Source: Roseimicrobium sp. ORNL1
GTDB taxonomy: Bacteria > Verrucomicrobiota > Verrucomicrobiia > Verrucomicrobiales > Verrucomicrobiaceae
Direction of reading: 5' to 3'
Assembly: GCF_011044495.1 (NCBI RefSeq)
Contig: NZ_CP049143.1
Coordinates: forward strand, 1,364,001 to 1,428,000
Length of the DNA stretch: 64,000 nt
The notes beneath the pieces were generated by a model. The model was not told where the DNA came from and searched no databases. It saw only the letters and a program-made list of their open reading frames with translations. Of this stretch, positions 27,901 to 42,900 are shown in pieces; within the stretch, counting starts at the first letter, position 1, and each line of letters opens with the position of its first letter. The position numbers and the translations under genes were made by a program.

Positions 27901-30900
27901 AGGCGTACGGCAGCACCGGTGTGCAGTTCGTGGGCACCCTGCTGGCCGGGGTAGGGAACCGGTACCGTGTGGGTGCCAATCACAACGGTGGCAACCTTGT
28001 ATTCTCGGGTGTCGACAACACGTTTACTGGAAACAACGTCTTGGAATTGGGTTCGCCGATTCGCTCCTATACGTTGGCTGTTATCAATCCCGGGGTCACC
28101 GTGAGCGGTGTACTCAATCCGAACTCGACGGGCATCACCGTCATCATGAATTCCAACAACTACACGGGTGGCACGATCGTGAACAACGGTTCCACGCTCG
28201 CAGTGAACGTGGGTGGCGCGGACATTGCCAGTGCGAACACGCCGCTGGGCAGCGGTATTGTGGAAGTACGCCAGGGCGGCACGCTCGTTTATGAAGGCGC
28301 ACAGGGTTCTGCTTTCCGCAGCACTGCCAATGACAATGCCAATGTCATTAACTTGATGGCAGGCGGCATGGTGCGCGTGAGCGATAACAACGGGGTCTTC
28401 ACCGGCCAGGGCGGACAAGGGCGCTGGGGTGACAATGTCGGTATCACTCTCAACGGAGGCACGTTCAGCTACCAGGGGGGGAGCAACCTGGACGGTTCGG
28501 AACGCATTGGCAATGTCCTGCTTGGAACCGGTGCCGGCACCTTGGGAATGGCTCGCATCAACTCGGGTACGGCCACTCTGATCGTCAATGACATTGTCCG
28601 TGGAAGCAACAGGGGCGTTCTTGTGGTCGATACCAGCGGCGCCAACATTCTCAATGCCGCCACTGCCTATGAGCGCCTCATCGTGCTGAATCCGACCTTC
28701 GCCGCCAACGCGGGTGCTACCATGACGGGTTCGGGAGCCATCGCGGGCATCGCTCCGGTATGGATGGTCGATGGCGACAACAACACTTTCCTTAGCAACC
28801 AAGGTTCGATCCTCGGACTTCAGCCGCTCATCAGTGCCGCTACCATGGGAGCCGGCCAGGTGGGATACAGCCACCGGATGACTGCCACCGGAACCTTCAC
28901 CACTGGACTCAACACCGGGACGGCGACAGTCGATGTCTCCGGCGGCACCCAGACTTTGGGCGACGACACAAACATCTACGCCCTGCGCACCAGCCAGGCG
29001 ATTACTGCCTCTGGGGCCAACGATACAATCACCCTTGCCAGCGGAGGACTCATTCTGACCAATACGGCCGACATTGACATCACGGCGAAGATCACCACAC
29101 CGGGTGAGTTGTTCATCTACCGTCCAGCCACAGGGGGCATTACCAACCTGTCCGGAACCATCACTGCGGCAGGTATCACCAAGTGGGGCACTGGTGATAT
29201 GCGCATCAGTGGTGACAATAGAAACACCCTCACGGGAGATATTGTGTTGAGCGGACACCAATGGTTCCGTTTCAACAATTTGTGGGCTCTCGGTGGTGAT
29301 ATTGCCAATCCGTACGCCGACAGCAACCGTGTGATTTTGAATGCTGGCCAGATCCACAGCGACGTCGCCAACCAGTATTATCGGAGCGACCTCATCATCA
29401 ATGCGGACTCAAACATTGGTGGCAACAACATGATCCTCAAGAGCCTGACGATCAACAGCACCAGCTCTGCCTTTGGCACACCGACTGTTTATCGAGCCAC
29501 AAACAACAGCGCCATGAGCTACGAAGGCGTGTCCACGTTCAATGCCAACGTCTCCTTCATGACGGAAAACGCCGTGAACCTCTGGGGTGGGATTGCCGGA
29601 GCTGGCAGCTTCCAGAAGTGGGGCTCAGGCGGCTCCGTGAACATTGGCGGCAACAATGCCGGATACAACGCCTCCTTCACCGTAAATCAGGGCCTCGTGT
29701 ACAGCGTGAGCGGTGCAGCGGGCAGCAAACCGTTCGGCTCCGGCACTCTGATTGTACAGCCCGGTGGCGCGCTGGGCATTGTCCATGCGGACAACATCAG
29801 CCAGGGCGTCGTGATCAACAGCGACATGTCGGGCCTCGGCGTGCTCTCCATGCAGTATGTGGGGGCGGTCCCGCTGTCTTCGGTGACCTTCAACAACAAC
29901 GGAGCGAACTATGATGGCGTCATCGCCATTGACGTGGCGGGCTACAGCTCGGTCATCAATCAAGGAGCCATCGCCAACGGACGTACCTTCCTGGGCGGCA
30001 CGATTGCCCAGGGCTCGGCCTATACCGCGACCACCCTTGGTGTGGGTGCCGGGAACACCTACCGCTTGGGCGGTGGTGGCGGCACGTTGTGGATCAATTC
30101 CGCGGTACTCTCGGGTGCCGGCAATTCGGTCCAGTTCGGAGCTATCAGCAATAACGTACAGGCGCAAAGCATCGCCCCCGCGCTCGGCGGCGGCACCATC
30201 TTGGTGAACTCGATCAACAGCTTTGGTGGGAATGCCTACATCAACTTGGGGCAGACCGTGGAAATTGGGAACAACATGGCGCTGGGCACATCCACCATTG
30301 TGTTCAACGGCGGCACCTTGCGACCCAATGGCAACCAGGGTATTGGACGCCTAACCAAGAGCATCAATCTTTCCAACGATGTCGTCTTCATGGGGGATGC
30401 CATCATTGATGCCAACGGTGTGGACTTCACGTTCAACGGCGACATCAGTCTCAGCGACGCTGGCACGGGCGCGGGCGCGTTCCGCACCGTCACCACGAAC
30501 AACTTGAATGCCCGGGTCGTCTTCGCAGGCACGGTTCAGGACGGCCCTGGCGTCGCCATGAATCACCTTGTCAAGGCAGGTGCAGGGTATCTCGCCCTGA
30601 CCGGCACGAACACGTACACCGGATTCACCCAGATTAACGCAGGCACCCTTGCCGTGGGCAGCGCCGGGGCCATCAATGCAGCCTCTCACATCATGCTGAA
30701 CGGAGGCGCGCTGGCCTTCTACGATGTGAACTACAATCTAAACAATGACATCACCGTGTTGAATGCGGCGAGCACGATTTCCGTGGGCAACAACCGCACG
30801 GTGGTGCAGAGCGCCTCCAGCAACATCTCCGGCCTCACCTTCACCAAGAATGGCAATGGGGTCCTGAAGTTGAATGGCAACAACAGCTTCAACGGCCTCA

Positions 30901-33900
30901 ATATTTCTGGTGGCCGTGTTGAAGTGTCCACCAATGCAAACCTTGGCGAGGTGGTGACTCTCACCGGAGTTGGTGGCCCGATTAACCTCACGGGTTCGCG
31001 CTCCACGGGTGGTACACTTGCCATCACGGACAGTTTCACCACATCGAGAGCCATTGCGGCCCTCGCAACCGGTTCCATTGACGTGGCATCCGGAGAAACG
31101 CTCGCGACGTTCGGTGCGGTGACTGGCACCGGCACGCTGATCAAGCTGGGTGGCGGCACCATGGTCGCACTCAACGGAAGCGCGGTGCAGAACCTGACGG
31201 TCTCGGAAGGTGTTTACGCCGTAACGTCCAGCAACGCATTCATTTCCTCCGTCGCTGGTGTGACTGCCACCGCAGGCGCGGTGGGCCAGAACACGGTCAC
31301 CGTGGCCAGTGCCACCGGGTTGTACGTGGGATTGACGGTCTCTGGGACAAACATCCCTGCTGGCTCCTACATTGTGGCCATCAATGGAAACGTCATCACG
31401 CTCAACACCACCATCACCACCGCAGTGGCCAACAACACTGCCTTGACGGTCGGTTCCGCAGCAGCGTCCAACCTCAATTTGCAGGGTGGCATCTATGCCC
31501 TGGTGCAGAATGGTTCCAATATCAACGTCGCTGGTGGCAGCACGGTCACGCTGAATGCTGGCGGTGGCGGTCACCTCCGCTTGGACAACACGGCGGCAGC
31601 TTCGACGCAAATCGCTGTGCAGAACATCAACCGCGTGAACAACGGTACGCTGGTCATTGATGTGGGTTCAGCACTGAACCTTGGACAGGCAGGCAATGGC
31701 GGGGCCAGGGTGATTGCCACGAACGTGTTCGGCGTGGCCCGTGCGTCAGCCGTGGTGAACGGCATTTTCTCACCCACGATTGTGGGGGTGAACGGGGCGG
31801 GTACGCCCACGTTCCTGGCGAATGATGCCACCAACGGATTCGTGGCCTATAGCGGCGCGACTGTCACCGACATCAATAACGTGGCGTTCAACGGAACCAG
31901 TGTGGCGGACTTCACCACGGCGCAGGTTCTCACGGGGAATCGCACAGGATATGCCATCCGCACGAGCAGCAACATCGGCACCAGTGGTAACTCCGCGCTT
32001 CGCATTGTAAGCGTGGGCGCCACCGTGGCGGGAGCAGGGCAGGGCGGCTTCATTCTGCATGGCACAGGCGCGGCTCCAGTCATCAGCGCTCCAGTCATCT
32101 TCGATCCATCGGGCTTTGCTGGCGGTTCAAACCGCTCGGGTGAAGGCGTGGCTTATGTGGCCAACAACTTCACTTCCGGCACCGCGGCCTTTACCGGGTC
32201 CCTGGTGGCCAATGGCTTCACCAAATTTGGCCCTGGCACGCTGGAACTTCGCGGCGACGCTACCATCTTCAGCGGCGCGGCTGCAACGGGTCTGAACATT
32301 CAGGAAGGCACCGTACGCCTCAGCAGTGGCGGCAAGTTCGTCGGGATGACCACTGATGTGTACATCAACAAGGGTGCGACACTCGATTTGAATGGCAACT
32401 CGATCTCGGTCGACAGCATTGCAGGTGCCGGTGGCTCATCCGGTGGCTTGATCACCAGCGCCGCTCCTGCCGTACTGAACGTCAGCGGCCCGGGCATCGC
32501 CACCGTCCGTGCGGGGACCACCACGTCGGGAAGCAACACGCTCACCGGCTTGAGCTCGACGTCGGATCTCTATGTGGGAATGTCCGTCTCAGGCGTCGGC
32601 ATTCCTGTCGGTACAATCATCACCTCCATTGCCAGCGGCACTTCCGTCACGCTGAGCAACAATGCGACGGCTGCGGGAACACCCACCATTACCTATGGTA
32701 CGGGAGCTTACTCCGGGCGCATCGGTGGGGCCATCACTCTCACCAAGACAGGGAATGGCTCGCTCACCCTCGGTGGCCCGCGCGCGGAATCTCCCGATGC
32801 TGGCAACAACACCTTCACCGGCGGTGTGAAACTCTACCAGGGGTCCCTGGCGGTGCAGAGCAACTATGGTCTGGGCGGCTACGGTGGTGCAGCCACTGGT
32901 GCTGTGGATCTGTATGGCGGCACCCTCGTGCTTCAGAGTGACGGTGCCGGCGTAAACGGCAACACGGTGTTTGGCAACGAAAGCGTCGGCGGATTGACGC
33001 TGAACCTCAAGGGCAATGCCACGATCACGTTGGATCGCGCTTTTGGAGCCACTGGCTCTGCCACCAATACCCTTGGCAACACCATCCAGGTCAGCACGCT
33101 GAACCTCAACAATGGTACGTTGACGCTCATGTCCCCCGTACTCGCGGTGGCAAACGTTACCGTGACCCAGAACAACACCATCATCACCGTGCCGTCGACC
33201 AGCGGTTTGCAGGTCGGCATGCAGGTGACGGGGACCAACATTGGCGCGGGCGCAGTAATTACTGCCATCAACTACGGGAACAATCAGGTCACCCTGAGTG
33301 TGGTGAATGCGAACGTGGCGCAATCCACGCAGACCATCACCTTCACTGCGCCCACCGCGACGCCCACCGTGAGCATGAGCATCACGGTGCCGCAAAACAC
33401 CAACACCATGACGGTCACGTCCACTTCCGGTCTGGCGGTAGGCATGGTGGTGTCGGGGACCAACGTCACCGCAGGTTCTGTCATCACGGCCATCAATCAC
33501 ACGACAAACGTCATCACGTTGAGTGCGAACACCGCAAACGTGGGTGCCAGCACGCAGGCCGTGACGTTCACCGCTCCCGCGACCAACTACGGGCTGCTTG
33601 TGAAGGACAACACGAACATCCTTGGCCAGTATGCCACCATCAACCAGCCCACCAACGGGCCGAGCCAGCGGATTGAACTTGCGGGCAAGATCACTGGCAC
33701 GGGCGCTCTCAACAAGACCGGTGGTGCGGTGAATGAATTCCGTACGCTCGTCATCTCTGGAAACGCCAACACCTGGTCCGGTGGTCTGAATGTGATCTCC
33801 GGTTCGGTCCAGATCACCGCCACCAGCGGTACGCCACTGGGTACTGGTTTGGTCCGTGTCTTCCCGGGTGCGACCCTTCGTATTGCGGGCAATGGCAGCA

Positions 33901-36900
33901 TCAATGATCCGAGCAAGCTGCGCGTGTTGAGCTACATGAACACTTTGGGCAGCATCACCCTGGACGAAGACTTCAACCCCACGGTGCTCAACAGCACCAA
34001 CTTCGCCAGCGTACAGAATGTCGCGTTGCTCCTGGGCCGCTCGATGTGGAATACATCCCTGAACATGGGTGCGATTGGCGATGGTCGCGCCTACCTGGCC
34101 TCGGGCATCGGTACCGAAGTCAACTACCTTGGCACAACCCTTGGCGTTGGCGCCGGCAATGTGTACCGCCTTGCTGGTGGAGCTGGTGGCACGCTGGCCT
34201 TCAGCGGCTCTGACAATGTGTTGACCGGTACTGCGCGAGTGCAGTTTGGTTCGGAACGCAGCAACGTCCTCAACACCGGAAATGCCAACTCCGTCACCAA
34301 CCTGGGTGGCACGGTGATCATCCGTAACTCCAACAACTACAGCGGCGGCTCGTTCATCACCAAGGGCACGACAGTGCAGCTGGACACAGGAGCAGCTCCT
34401 GGTGGCGCTACGCCGCTGGGCACGGGAATCGTGGAAGTTTACGGTACGTTGCAAACGGCCCCAGACGCTCCTGGCTACAATGGATCAGCCTCCTTCGTGA
34501 ATGCCGCCACCGGTGCGAACCCCACGAACGCCAACACCATTGTGTTGCGTCCGGGCGGCAACGTCATCATCAATGATGCTCCCGGCACAGTCGCTGGTGG
34601 CGAAGGCCGCTGGGATGATCAGGGCGCGGTGGATTTGAACGGCGGTGTCTTCCGTTTCAACGGGGCCGCCAACTACCGCAGCGTGGAAACCATTGGTGAC
34701 GTCATTGTCCGCAAGGGCGGCACCCTCCAGGTGGTGAGATCCGGCACGGGTGGCAGCAGCGCGACCCTGAATATTGGCAACCTGACCCGAGAGGATCGAG
34801 GCACCCTTTCAGTGCTGTCCTCCGGTGCCCAGCTCGGCATCCCCGCCAGCAACCCCAACCACTGGGATCGCATCATCACGACCAGCGTGCTGGCGCGCGG
34901 AGGCGTTACGAACAACGGCGTGGGAGTCGTCAATGGTGGCATGGTGGCCCCATGGATGATTGATGCCCAGAACAACACGTTCATGGGATATGACGCCATG
35001 GGCATCGGTTCAGGCTTCCAGTCCATCCAGAGCACCGCCACCCCGGTGGCGGGCACCCTTGCCTACTCGGACATCATCACCACCGGCACCTACACTCCGG
35101 CGAACTTGACGGCGACCGACATCGTCGATGTGACTACGGCGGACCTTACGCTGACCAGCGACGCCACGGTGTACGCCCTGCGCACAAGCCGGACGATCAA
35201 CGCCTCCGGAACCAATGACTCGCTCACCATTGTGAGCGGTGGTTTGCTTGTCAACACCACGGCGGTCATCCACAACACGGGCCTCACGGGAACTGCCAGC
35301 ACCCTGCAGAACATGACGCTGAACTTCGGCTCTGCCGAGGCGATGGTCTTTGTTGCCAGCAATCAGACAGCGACGGTGAACGCGAACATCACAGGCAGCA
35401 ATGGCCTGACCAAGTTCGGCACGGGCACCCTTCTGATCAATTCCAACAACACCCTCCTCACCGGACCCATCACGGTGAATCAGGGCACTCTCTCCGTTCG
35501 CAACGGCATCGGCGGCGCGGGTGCACTCAACGGCCAGGACGTCACCCTCACGGGCAACAACGCCACGCTGACCCTGGACGGCTTTGTGCTGAACAACAGC
35601 GGCACCCACAGCCAGAACGCCACGAACGTCCGTGGCACTGCGAACAGCAACTTGAATGTGACCATCACGGGTGACTCCACGCTGCGTGTGGTTGACACCG
35701 GGGGCTCCGCGACCCATACCCGCCAAACCATCAACAACCTGACGTTTGCGAACTCCGGTCCGGCCCTCACGGCCAACAGCACCATCACGCTGACCTTGGG
35801 TAACGGCGTTGAAGTGTTGGGCACCACTACCTTGATCGCAGCCAGCCGCATCAACCAGATCGACACTGGCAACGCTTCTGCCGCGGGCTCCACCTTCACA
35901 GGCAAGGTCACCGGCACTGGTCCGCTGGACAAATACACCTCCGGCACAGGCAACATCCTCACACTCGCCAGCGGCGCCAACGACTACAGCGGCGGCACCT
36001 TCATCCGTGGTAACAACAGCTCGGTACCGAATATCGTGTCCTCCGGCACCCGCACCGGCACGCCCTTCGGCACCGGAGCCATCACGGTGGAGCCCGGTGG
36101 ATTCCTGCGCATTCAGGACCTCTCCAATATCGCCAACAATCCGGTCACGCTGATCAGCGACGATCTTGGTCTATCCGGCATTTCTCTGGGCTACAGCCGC
36201 GGTGCGCTGCCCTCGTTCATCACTGTTGGCACGCCGGTGGGTGGGCAGGTGAAACTTCAGACCACGAACCTCAACGGCTTCAGTGGAGTACTTGGTATTG
36301 ACGTCGCCTCCTTCTATACAGGGATCAACATGGCCACCTTGGGCGACGGGAAGATGTTCATCGGCGGTACGGTGCAGAGCATCCCGTTTGTGAACACGCC
36401 GTTCAACAACTTCAACTACCTCAACCAGACGCTCGGAGCGGGCGCGGGCAACGTCTACCGCCTCGGCGGTGGCAACGGCACGCTCATGAACTTCGGTGGC
36501 GCGATCTTTGAAAACGTGCTGACCGGTACGGCCAGTGTCGAAGTGGGCGCAGGGATTGGTGATCTCGGCAGCAACGGCGGTGGCTTGCTGGGTACTCGTG
36601 GTACCTTGGGCGGACTCACCCGCCAGGACTTCAGCGGAAATATCCGCGTGAATGTGGGCAGCATCATCCAGCCACAGAACAGCTTCGCCTATGGCACGGG
36701 CAAACTCATCATGAATGGCGGCCAGATGTCGCAGTTCTCGGGCAACATCGCCCTGGTGAACGACATCGACCTGACCGCGGACTTCCTCCGTGACGGCAAC
36801 TCCCAGTTCGTGCTGCTTGGGAACATCAACATGTCGCCCGGTGGCGTCGGTTCCCCGCGCAGCTTCATCATCAACGGCTCCAGCCGCATGGTGGTCAATG

Positions 36901-39900
36901 GTGTCATCAGCGGTGCGGATGGCAGCAATTTCACCAAGACGGGTGTTGCAGAATTGGTCCTGAACAACAAGAACACCTATCAGGGTACCACCACCCTGGG
37001 TGGCGGGGCCGTGTGGTTCAACAGCGACATCATCGCCAACCAGGCTGGCGCCTTCGGTATCAGCGATACCCCCATCATGGTCTCCGGAAGCAGCGTGATG
37101 GCTGCCGGCCAGGTGGTCATCAACCGCGATCTCATCTACACGTCCAGCGGTGAACTGCGCGCCTGGACACCGTTCCAGGTGACCGTGAATGCGGATGTCC
37201 TGGTGAACAGTGGCGCCACTCTGACCGTCAGTGCGCTGCGCGGGAGCAATGGCTACCTGAGCAACGGCATCGACTTCCGTGGAGCCATCACGGGCCAGGG
37301 AGCCCTGGTGCTGGGTGATACCGGCAACAACGGCCGCAGCGGCACCATCCGCCTCTCCTCGTCGGATCCGACTGGCATCAGCCGCAACACCTATGCCGGC
37401 GGCACCACCATCCGTGGCGGTCGTATCCAGATTGCTTCGGACAGCTACTACGTGGGAACTGCCGCTGCGCCTACGAACATCATCTCAGGGCCGTTCGGCA
37501 CGGGGTCGATTGTCCTCTCGGGCATTGATACAGCCTCGTTCAGCGGCAACGTTCGCTCCTTTGGGATGTTTGAGGCCTACGGGGCGGACCGCACCGTGGT
37601 CAATCCCTTCGGCACCTTCACTGGTGTTGACGCCAACGCGAACGTCTTCTTCGGAGGTCGCTACAACCTCACGTTCGCAAACACGACGAGTGTGAACATC
37701 AACACCGACAACACGCTGCGCAACCGCGTGTTCCAGGTGAACAACACGACGGGTGTGGTGACCTGGAATGCGGGCATGACCAATACCGGCACCCAGGGGA
37801 TGAACTTCCTCAAGACCGGCAACGGCACCCTGGTGCTGGGTGGGGCGACCACCGTCAACACCTTCGCCAACATCCTCAGCTCCGACGGAAACTACGGCAC
37901 CAGTATCTTTATTGATGGTGGCATCCTCCGCGTGAGTGCTGATACTGCACTTGGCAGCGCCAATGTGGGCGCAACGACCGGCGGTCAGTACAACGTGGCA
38001 AACTCCGCCGCCCAAATCCGCATCCGCGGGGTGAACAACACGGCGAACACACTCCAGACCGTGACTTCGCTGCAGGCGGCCGCGACCTTCAGCTCAAGCC
38101 GTACGATCCTGTTGCAGACGGCCAATTCGTTCAATGGCATCGATGTGATGAGCGGGGCCACGCTGACCTGGAACGGAGAAATCCGCGACATCAGCGGTGG
38201 AACGGTCTCCTTGGTGAAGTCCGGTGCCGGCACCCTGGTGCTGAACAATGCGAACACCACCGCCTTCGCGGGTACCGCGACCGTTGGCACGACCTTCGCG
38301 AACTCGTTTGATAACCTTATCATCGGTGGTCTCGCGCAGAACAATGTTACCCTCAATGGCGTCCAGAACGGCCGCGGAGTGGGCGGCGGTGTGGTCTCCA
38401 CCACGGTGAACACGAGCTCCACGCCGTTTGGCACGGGCAGCATCACCATCCATGGCGGCACCCTGCAGCTCAACAACGCCGGTGGTGTGAACACGAACAT
38501 GGCGCTTTCCATCCCGACGCTGAACTACGGCGCGGGTGCGAACATCCGCCTCACCAAGGCGACGGGCGGCACGGGCATTGCCCAGCTCACGGCTTCGACC
38601 GCATTCAACCGCGTGGGAGATGGCACGTTGGTGCTGCAACTCGACTCGCTGGCGGACCTCGGCGTTGGCAATCGCTTGATGGTCACCGCGGGCGCACCGG
38701 GCAACACCAACAACATGCTGACCACTCCGACGGTGGTAGCCAAGGTAAATGGCGCGAGCCAGGATGCTGAGTTCACCCGCTATGATGCGACCAACGGCTT
38801 CCTGCTGATTGATCGCGGTTCACTAAACGTGACCAGCCTCTCCGCATCGGCCGCTACCAGCAATGCGGACATCAGCATTCTCGCCAACGGTGTGGTGGGA
38901 GCCGGCGACATCGCCGTCAACTCGCTGCGCACCTCGGTGAACATCACGCCGACGGATGGCACCTCCCGCCTGCTCATCGGCAGCGGTGGCATGATCATCA
39001 ATGGCGCCGCGCCGGTCGACATCAGCGCGAACCTGCTCTTCGGCACCGGCACCGGAGCCAACCTGAAGCAGGCCCTTGTCTATGTGCGTGACGGCCAGTC
39101 CGGTACTGGATTCTCCAGCATCACGGGTGGTTTCACCGCGACGGACTTCGTGAAGTTCGGCGCCGGCAACCTGCTGATTGGCGGCACCAACAATGTGATG
39201 GCTCCAGCGGCGAACTCCAACCTCCGCAACTTCGTAATCAACGAAGGCTCGGTGAAATTCGCCAGCGCCGCCAGCCTGCCCAGCCTGAATATCTCCGGAC
39301 TCGGACCGGTGAATGGCGTGAACATCAGCGGGGTGAACCTGAATGTGAATGAGACCTCCGTGTTCGACTTAAACGGGTTGTCCCTCGGGTTCGCTGGATT
39401 CAGCGTCAACATCGTCAACAACGTCGCCACCGGCACCATCACGAACAACGGCGCTGCTGCCACCCTCGTGATTGGCGGTCACAACCAAAACACCACCTTC
39501 CAGGGTGCGATGACCGACGGCACCGGCGCGCTTGCCTTTGTGAAGAGCGGTTCCGGCAACGTCCAGCTCATCGGCAACAGCACCTATTCCGGTGGCACGA
39601 CCATCAATGCGGGCACCATCATCAGCTCCAACGTGTTGGGCAGCCAGACGGCTCTGAGCGGCAACTTTGCCGTTACGAACATGGCCACCGGTGTACTGCG
39701 GGTGGACGAATACCAGGGTCTGGGCACCGGACCGATCACCCTCGCGGGCGGTACCCTCCAGCTCAATTCACTGCGCACTCTCGAACATGAAACCGAGGAT
39801 GGCTTCAATGTGCTCACCTTCGGACCCACGGCCCAGGGTGGTTATGACATTGTGGTCAGTGCGCAGAACAACTTCGGATCGAGCAATACCACCAGCCGCA

Positions 39901-42900
39901 TCTACAACAACAATGTTGTTACCACAGGTGCGTTCTCGGCGGTGAGAAGCCTGAAGATTGATGCTTCCGCCATCACCTTCGATGGCGCTACGGATACCGG
40001 CTTGTTTGTCCGCGGCACCACGACGCTGGCAGGGGATACCCAGATCAACACTCCCCGAAATGTGGTCTTCGGCGGCAAGGTGGCCGGTACCGGCGCCACC
40101 AAGGTGACCAAGACCGGCCAGAGCACCTTGTTCCTCACGAACTCGGATGCTGGCACGAATGCCAACTCGGGCATTGCGGCCTGGGACATCATGCAGGGCC
40201 TCGTGGAAGTGCGCATGAGTGATGGCACCACTTCCAACCCGTTGGTGGATGGCAGCACGATCACCATCAATGGCGGTGGCACCCTCAACATCCGCCATGA
40301 AGGCAATGGACTGGAAAACCTCCAGCGCATCACGACCTTCCAGACGAACAATCTGCAGTCCGGCAGTCTCTTCGGTGTGGAAAACAGCAACTTCATTGCC
40401 TCCGGCAATGTGAACGCGATCAACCTGAACCGCTGGTCCCTCAACTCAGTGGCGCAGAACAAAGCCATCTGGTTCAACAACTTGAGCGTGGGTGGCACAC
40501 TGGGTTCGCCAATAACGAGCTTCAACGGTGGCAACAACTACAGCGCCTGGATCAATGGCACCACCACTGCGGTGAAGGACATGACCCTTCATAACGACTC
40601 TGTGATCGTGACCTTGAATGGCAACATTGTCATGCCCGGCACGCTCCTGAAGTACGGTAACCAGAGCGTCTTCGTGAATGCGGACAGCACCGCCACCCAT
40701 ACTGGCGGCACCTGGATCAACCAGGCGACCCTGTTCTTTGGCACCCAGGAGAGCGTTGGTTACCAGACCTTCAACATGAGCAACACGGCGAAGGTGGGCG
40801 CGGGCAACATCTTCGTGCAGGCAGGCGCGGCGATTCAGTTCAATGCTTCCACCAACGTGGCAGTGGGCCAGATCACTGAGATCCACAGCAGCCTCACGAA
40901 CTACGGCATGATTCGCCTGGCTTCCAACGAAGCCCTGTCGAACTTCAACCTGCGTGCGGCCAACGGCTACGGCGCGGCCGCCGTTCTGTCGCGTGGTTCC
41001 GGCTCCAATCAAGTGGGCCAGAGCTTCACCCTCGCCACGAACATCGGCGCCGGTGTGCTCTCCCTTGGCTCCGTCTACACTCAGACGCTGGACATGGCAG
41101 CGATCGGTGACGGCACCTGGTTCCTCGGCTCCGCCTCGAACAACATCGGCCTGCAGGGCAGCTACAATGCCTCCACCCTCGGTGCTGGCGTCGGTAACAT
41201 CTACCGCCTTGGCGGGGGAGCCAGCACGTTGAACATCGGCAGCGACCTGGCCTTCGACAACATCCTCTCCGACGGTTCACGTGCGGGAGTGGCCAACCGC
41301 CTCGTCGTAGGCAGCATCGCCGCCCAGAATGCCAGCGTGGGTAACACCACGGGCACGGTGATGATCCATACCGATCAGAACTACACGGGCAGCACCCTGG
41401 TCAATCGCGGCAGCGTGCTGGATCTCCGCGGACGGCTCGCGTCCTCGACCTATGAAGTCTACGGCACCTTTATCCTGAGCGATCAGGGTACCATGGTGAA
41501 TGCGGCCAACACGGCGAACATCGCCACCAGCGTGATGCTCCGCGGCGGCAGCGAACTGCGCTTTGACAACACCAACGGTGGACTTCCCCCGGCAGCCACC
41601 ACCCAGGGACGCTGGGCGGACAACGCGGGAATCACGCTCGACAGCTCGTCGCTGCGGGTGACCGGCTCCATGACCATGGACCTGGTGGAAAATGTGGGAG
41701 CCCTCACGGTGAAGGGTGGCTCCGGTGTCGTGGTCCAGCGGGGTACGCAGGCGCGTTACATGCAGATCAATTTCGCGAGCCTTGTCCGCGGCGCCAATGC
41801 CACGCTGACACTTCAGGGACTGGCCCAGGCCAACCACAACAGCGCCGCTACTTTGGGCACGGCCGGTATGCTGGGTACGGACGAGCGCATTTCCGTGACT
41901 GGCGGCGTGCCGGTAGTCAACAACATGGTGGCCCCATGGATTTGGAATGCCGTGGATGGACAGTTTGTCACGTATGGTCCCAACGGGTTTGTGAATGCCG
42001 GGTGGAGCGTTTCCTCTACCTCGACGACGCCCACTGGCGCCATTGCGGCAGCCACGGATCGTCTCCTGATGACGGCAACCAATCCGGTGCTTTCGAGCGG
42101 TCCGCTGAGCGTGTGGGCGCTGCGTTATGACTCGGTGAACAACTCCACCGCCTCCATCTGGACCGCCACCAATCAGGCCACAGACGTGCTGAACATCGGC
42201 AGTGGTGGTGTGATTGCCGGCGGCGGTGAGAGTGTCGCGCTGCACCTGAATACGGTCTACGGCGGGGGCACGGGCGAGGCGATCTTCCACGTCGTCAACG
42301 CAGCCGCTGAGGTGACAACGCTGTTCATCGGCAACAGCTCGAACAACGCCACCGGCCAGATTTCCGCCTCGTCGATCATCAAGGACGGACAGGGCATTCT
42401 TTCACTGGAAGTCCCCCAGTCCACCTTCACGGGCAATGTGGTGCTGAATGCCGGTACGCTGGCGGTGCGCAACTTCGCCACGACCGATACTGCGGCCACC
42501 AATACGGCGGCGGGCAATGGCGGCACGATCATCATCAACGGTGCGGGTGCGACGCAGAATGGCACGGGTGCCACCCTGCAGCTCCGCGCACGTGGCTCGG
42601 CGAACAACGTGTTCGTGGACATTCCCAATCACATCCTGATCGGGGAGAACAATCCGCTCGCCCTGATTGATGTGAACCAGAGCAGCACCACCACCGGAGT
42701 CATGATTCGCGCGGCGAGTTTGACCTTCAGTGGCATCACGGGAGCGGACGCCACTCCTGAGAGCCGTGAGCAGGGCCAGACCCTCCAGGTCTCGGGCGGG
42801 AACAACTTCTCCTTCGGTGTTCTTGGGACCACGAACCTCGGCCCCAGCGGGAACGTCTTCTTCCGCACGGAAAACTCAGGCGCCAACATTGTGCTGTTTG

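Noticed and set aside
31260-33578. CRISPR-like or microsatellite repeat array
   Set aside because: The repetition is at the protein level with diverged codons; there are no identical short DNA repeats with spacers.
32589-34454. 621-codon minus-strand frame inside the giant gene (also 27834-29357, 57925-59562)
   Set aside because: These are mirror frames of repetitive Gly/Thr/Asn codons; no start signals, signal peptides or domains.
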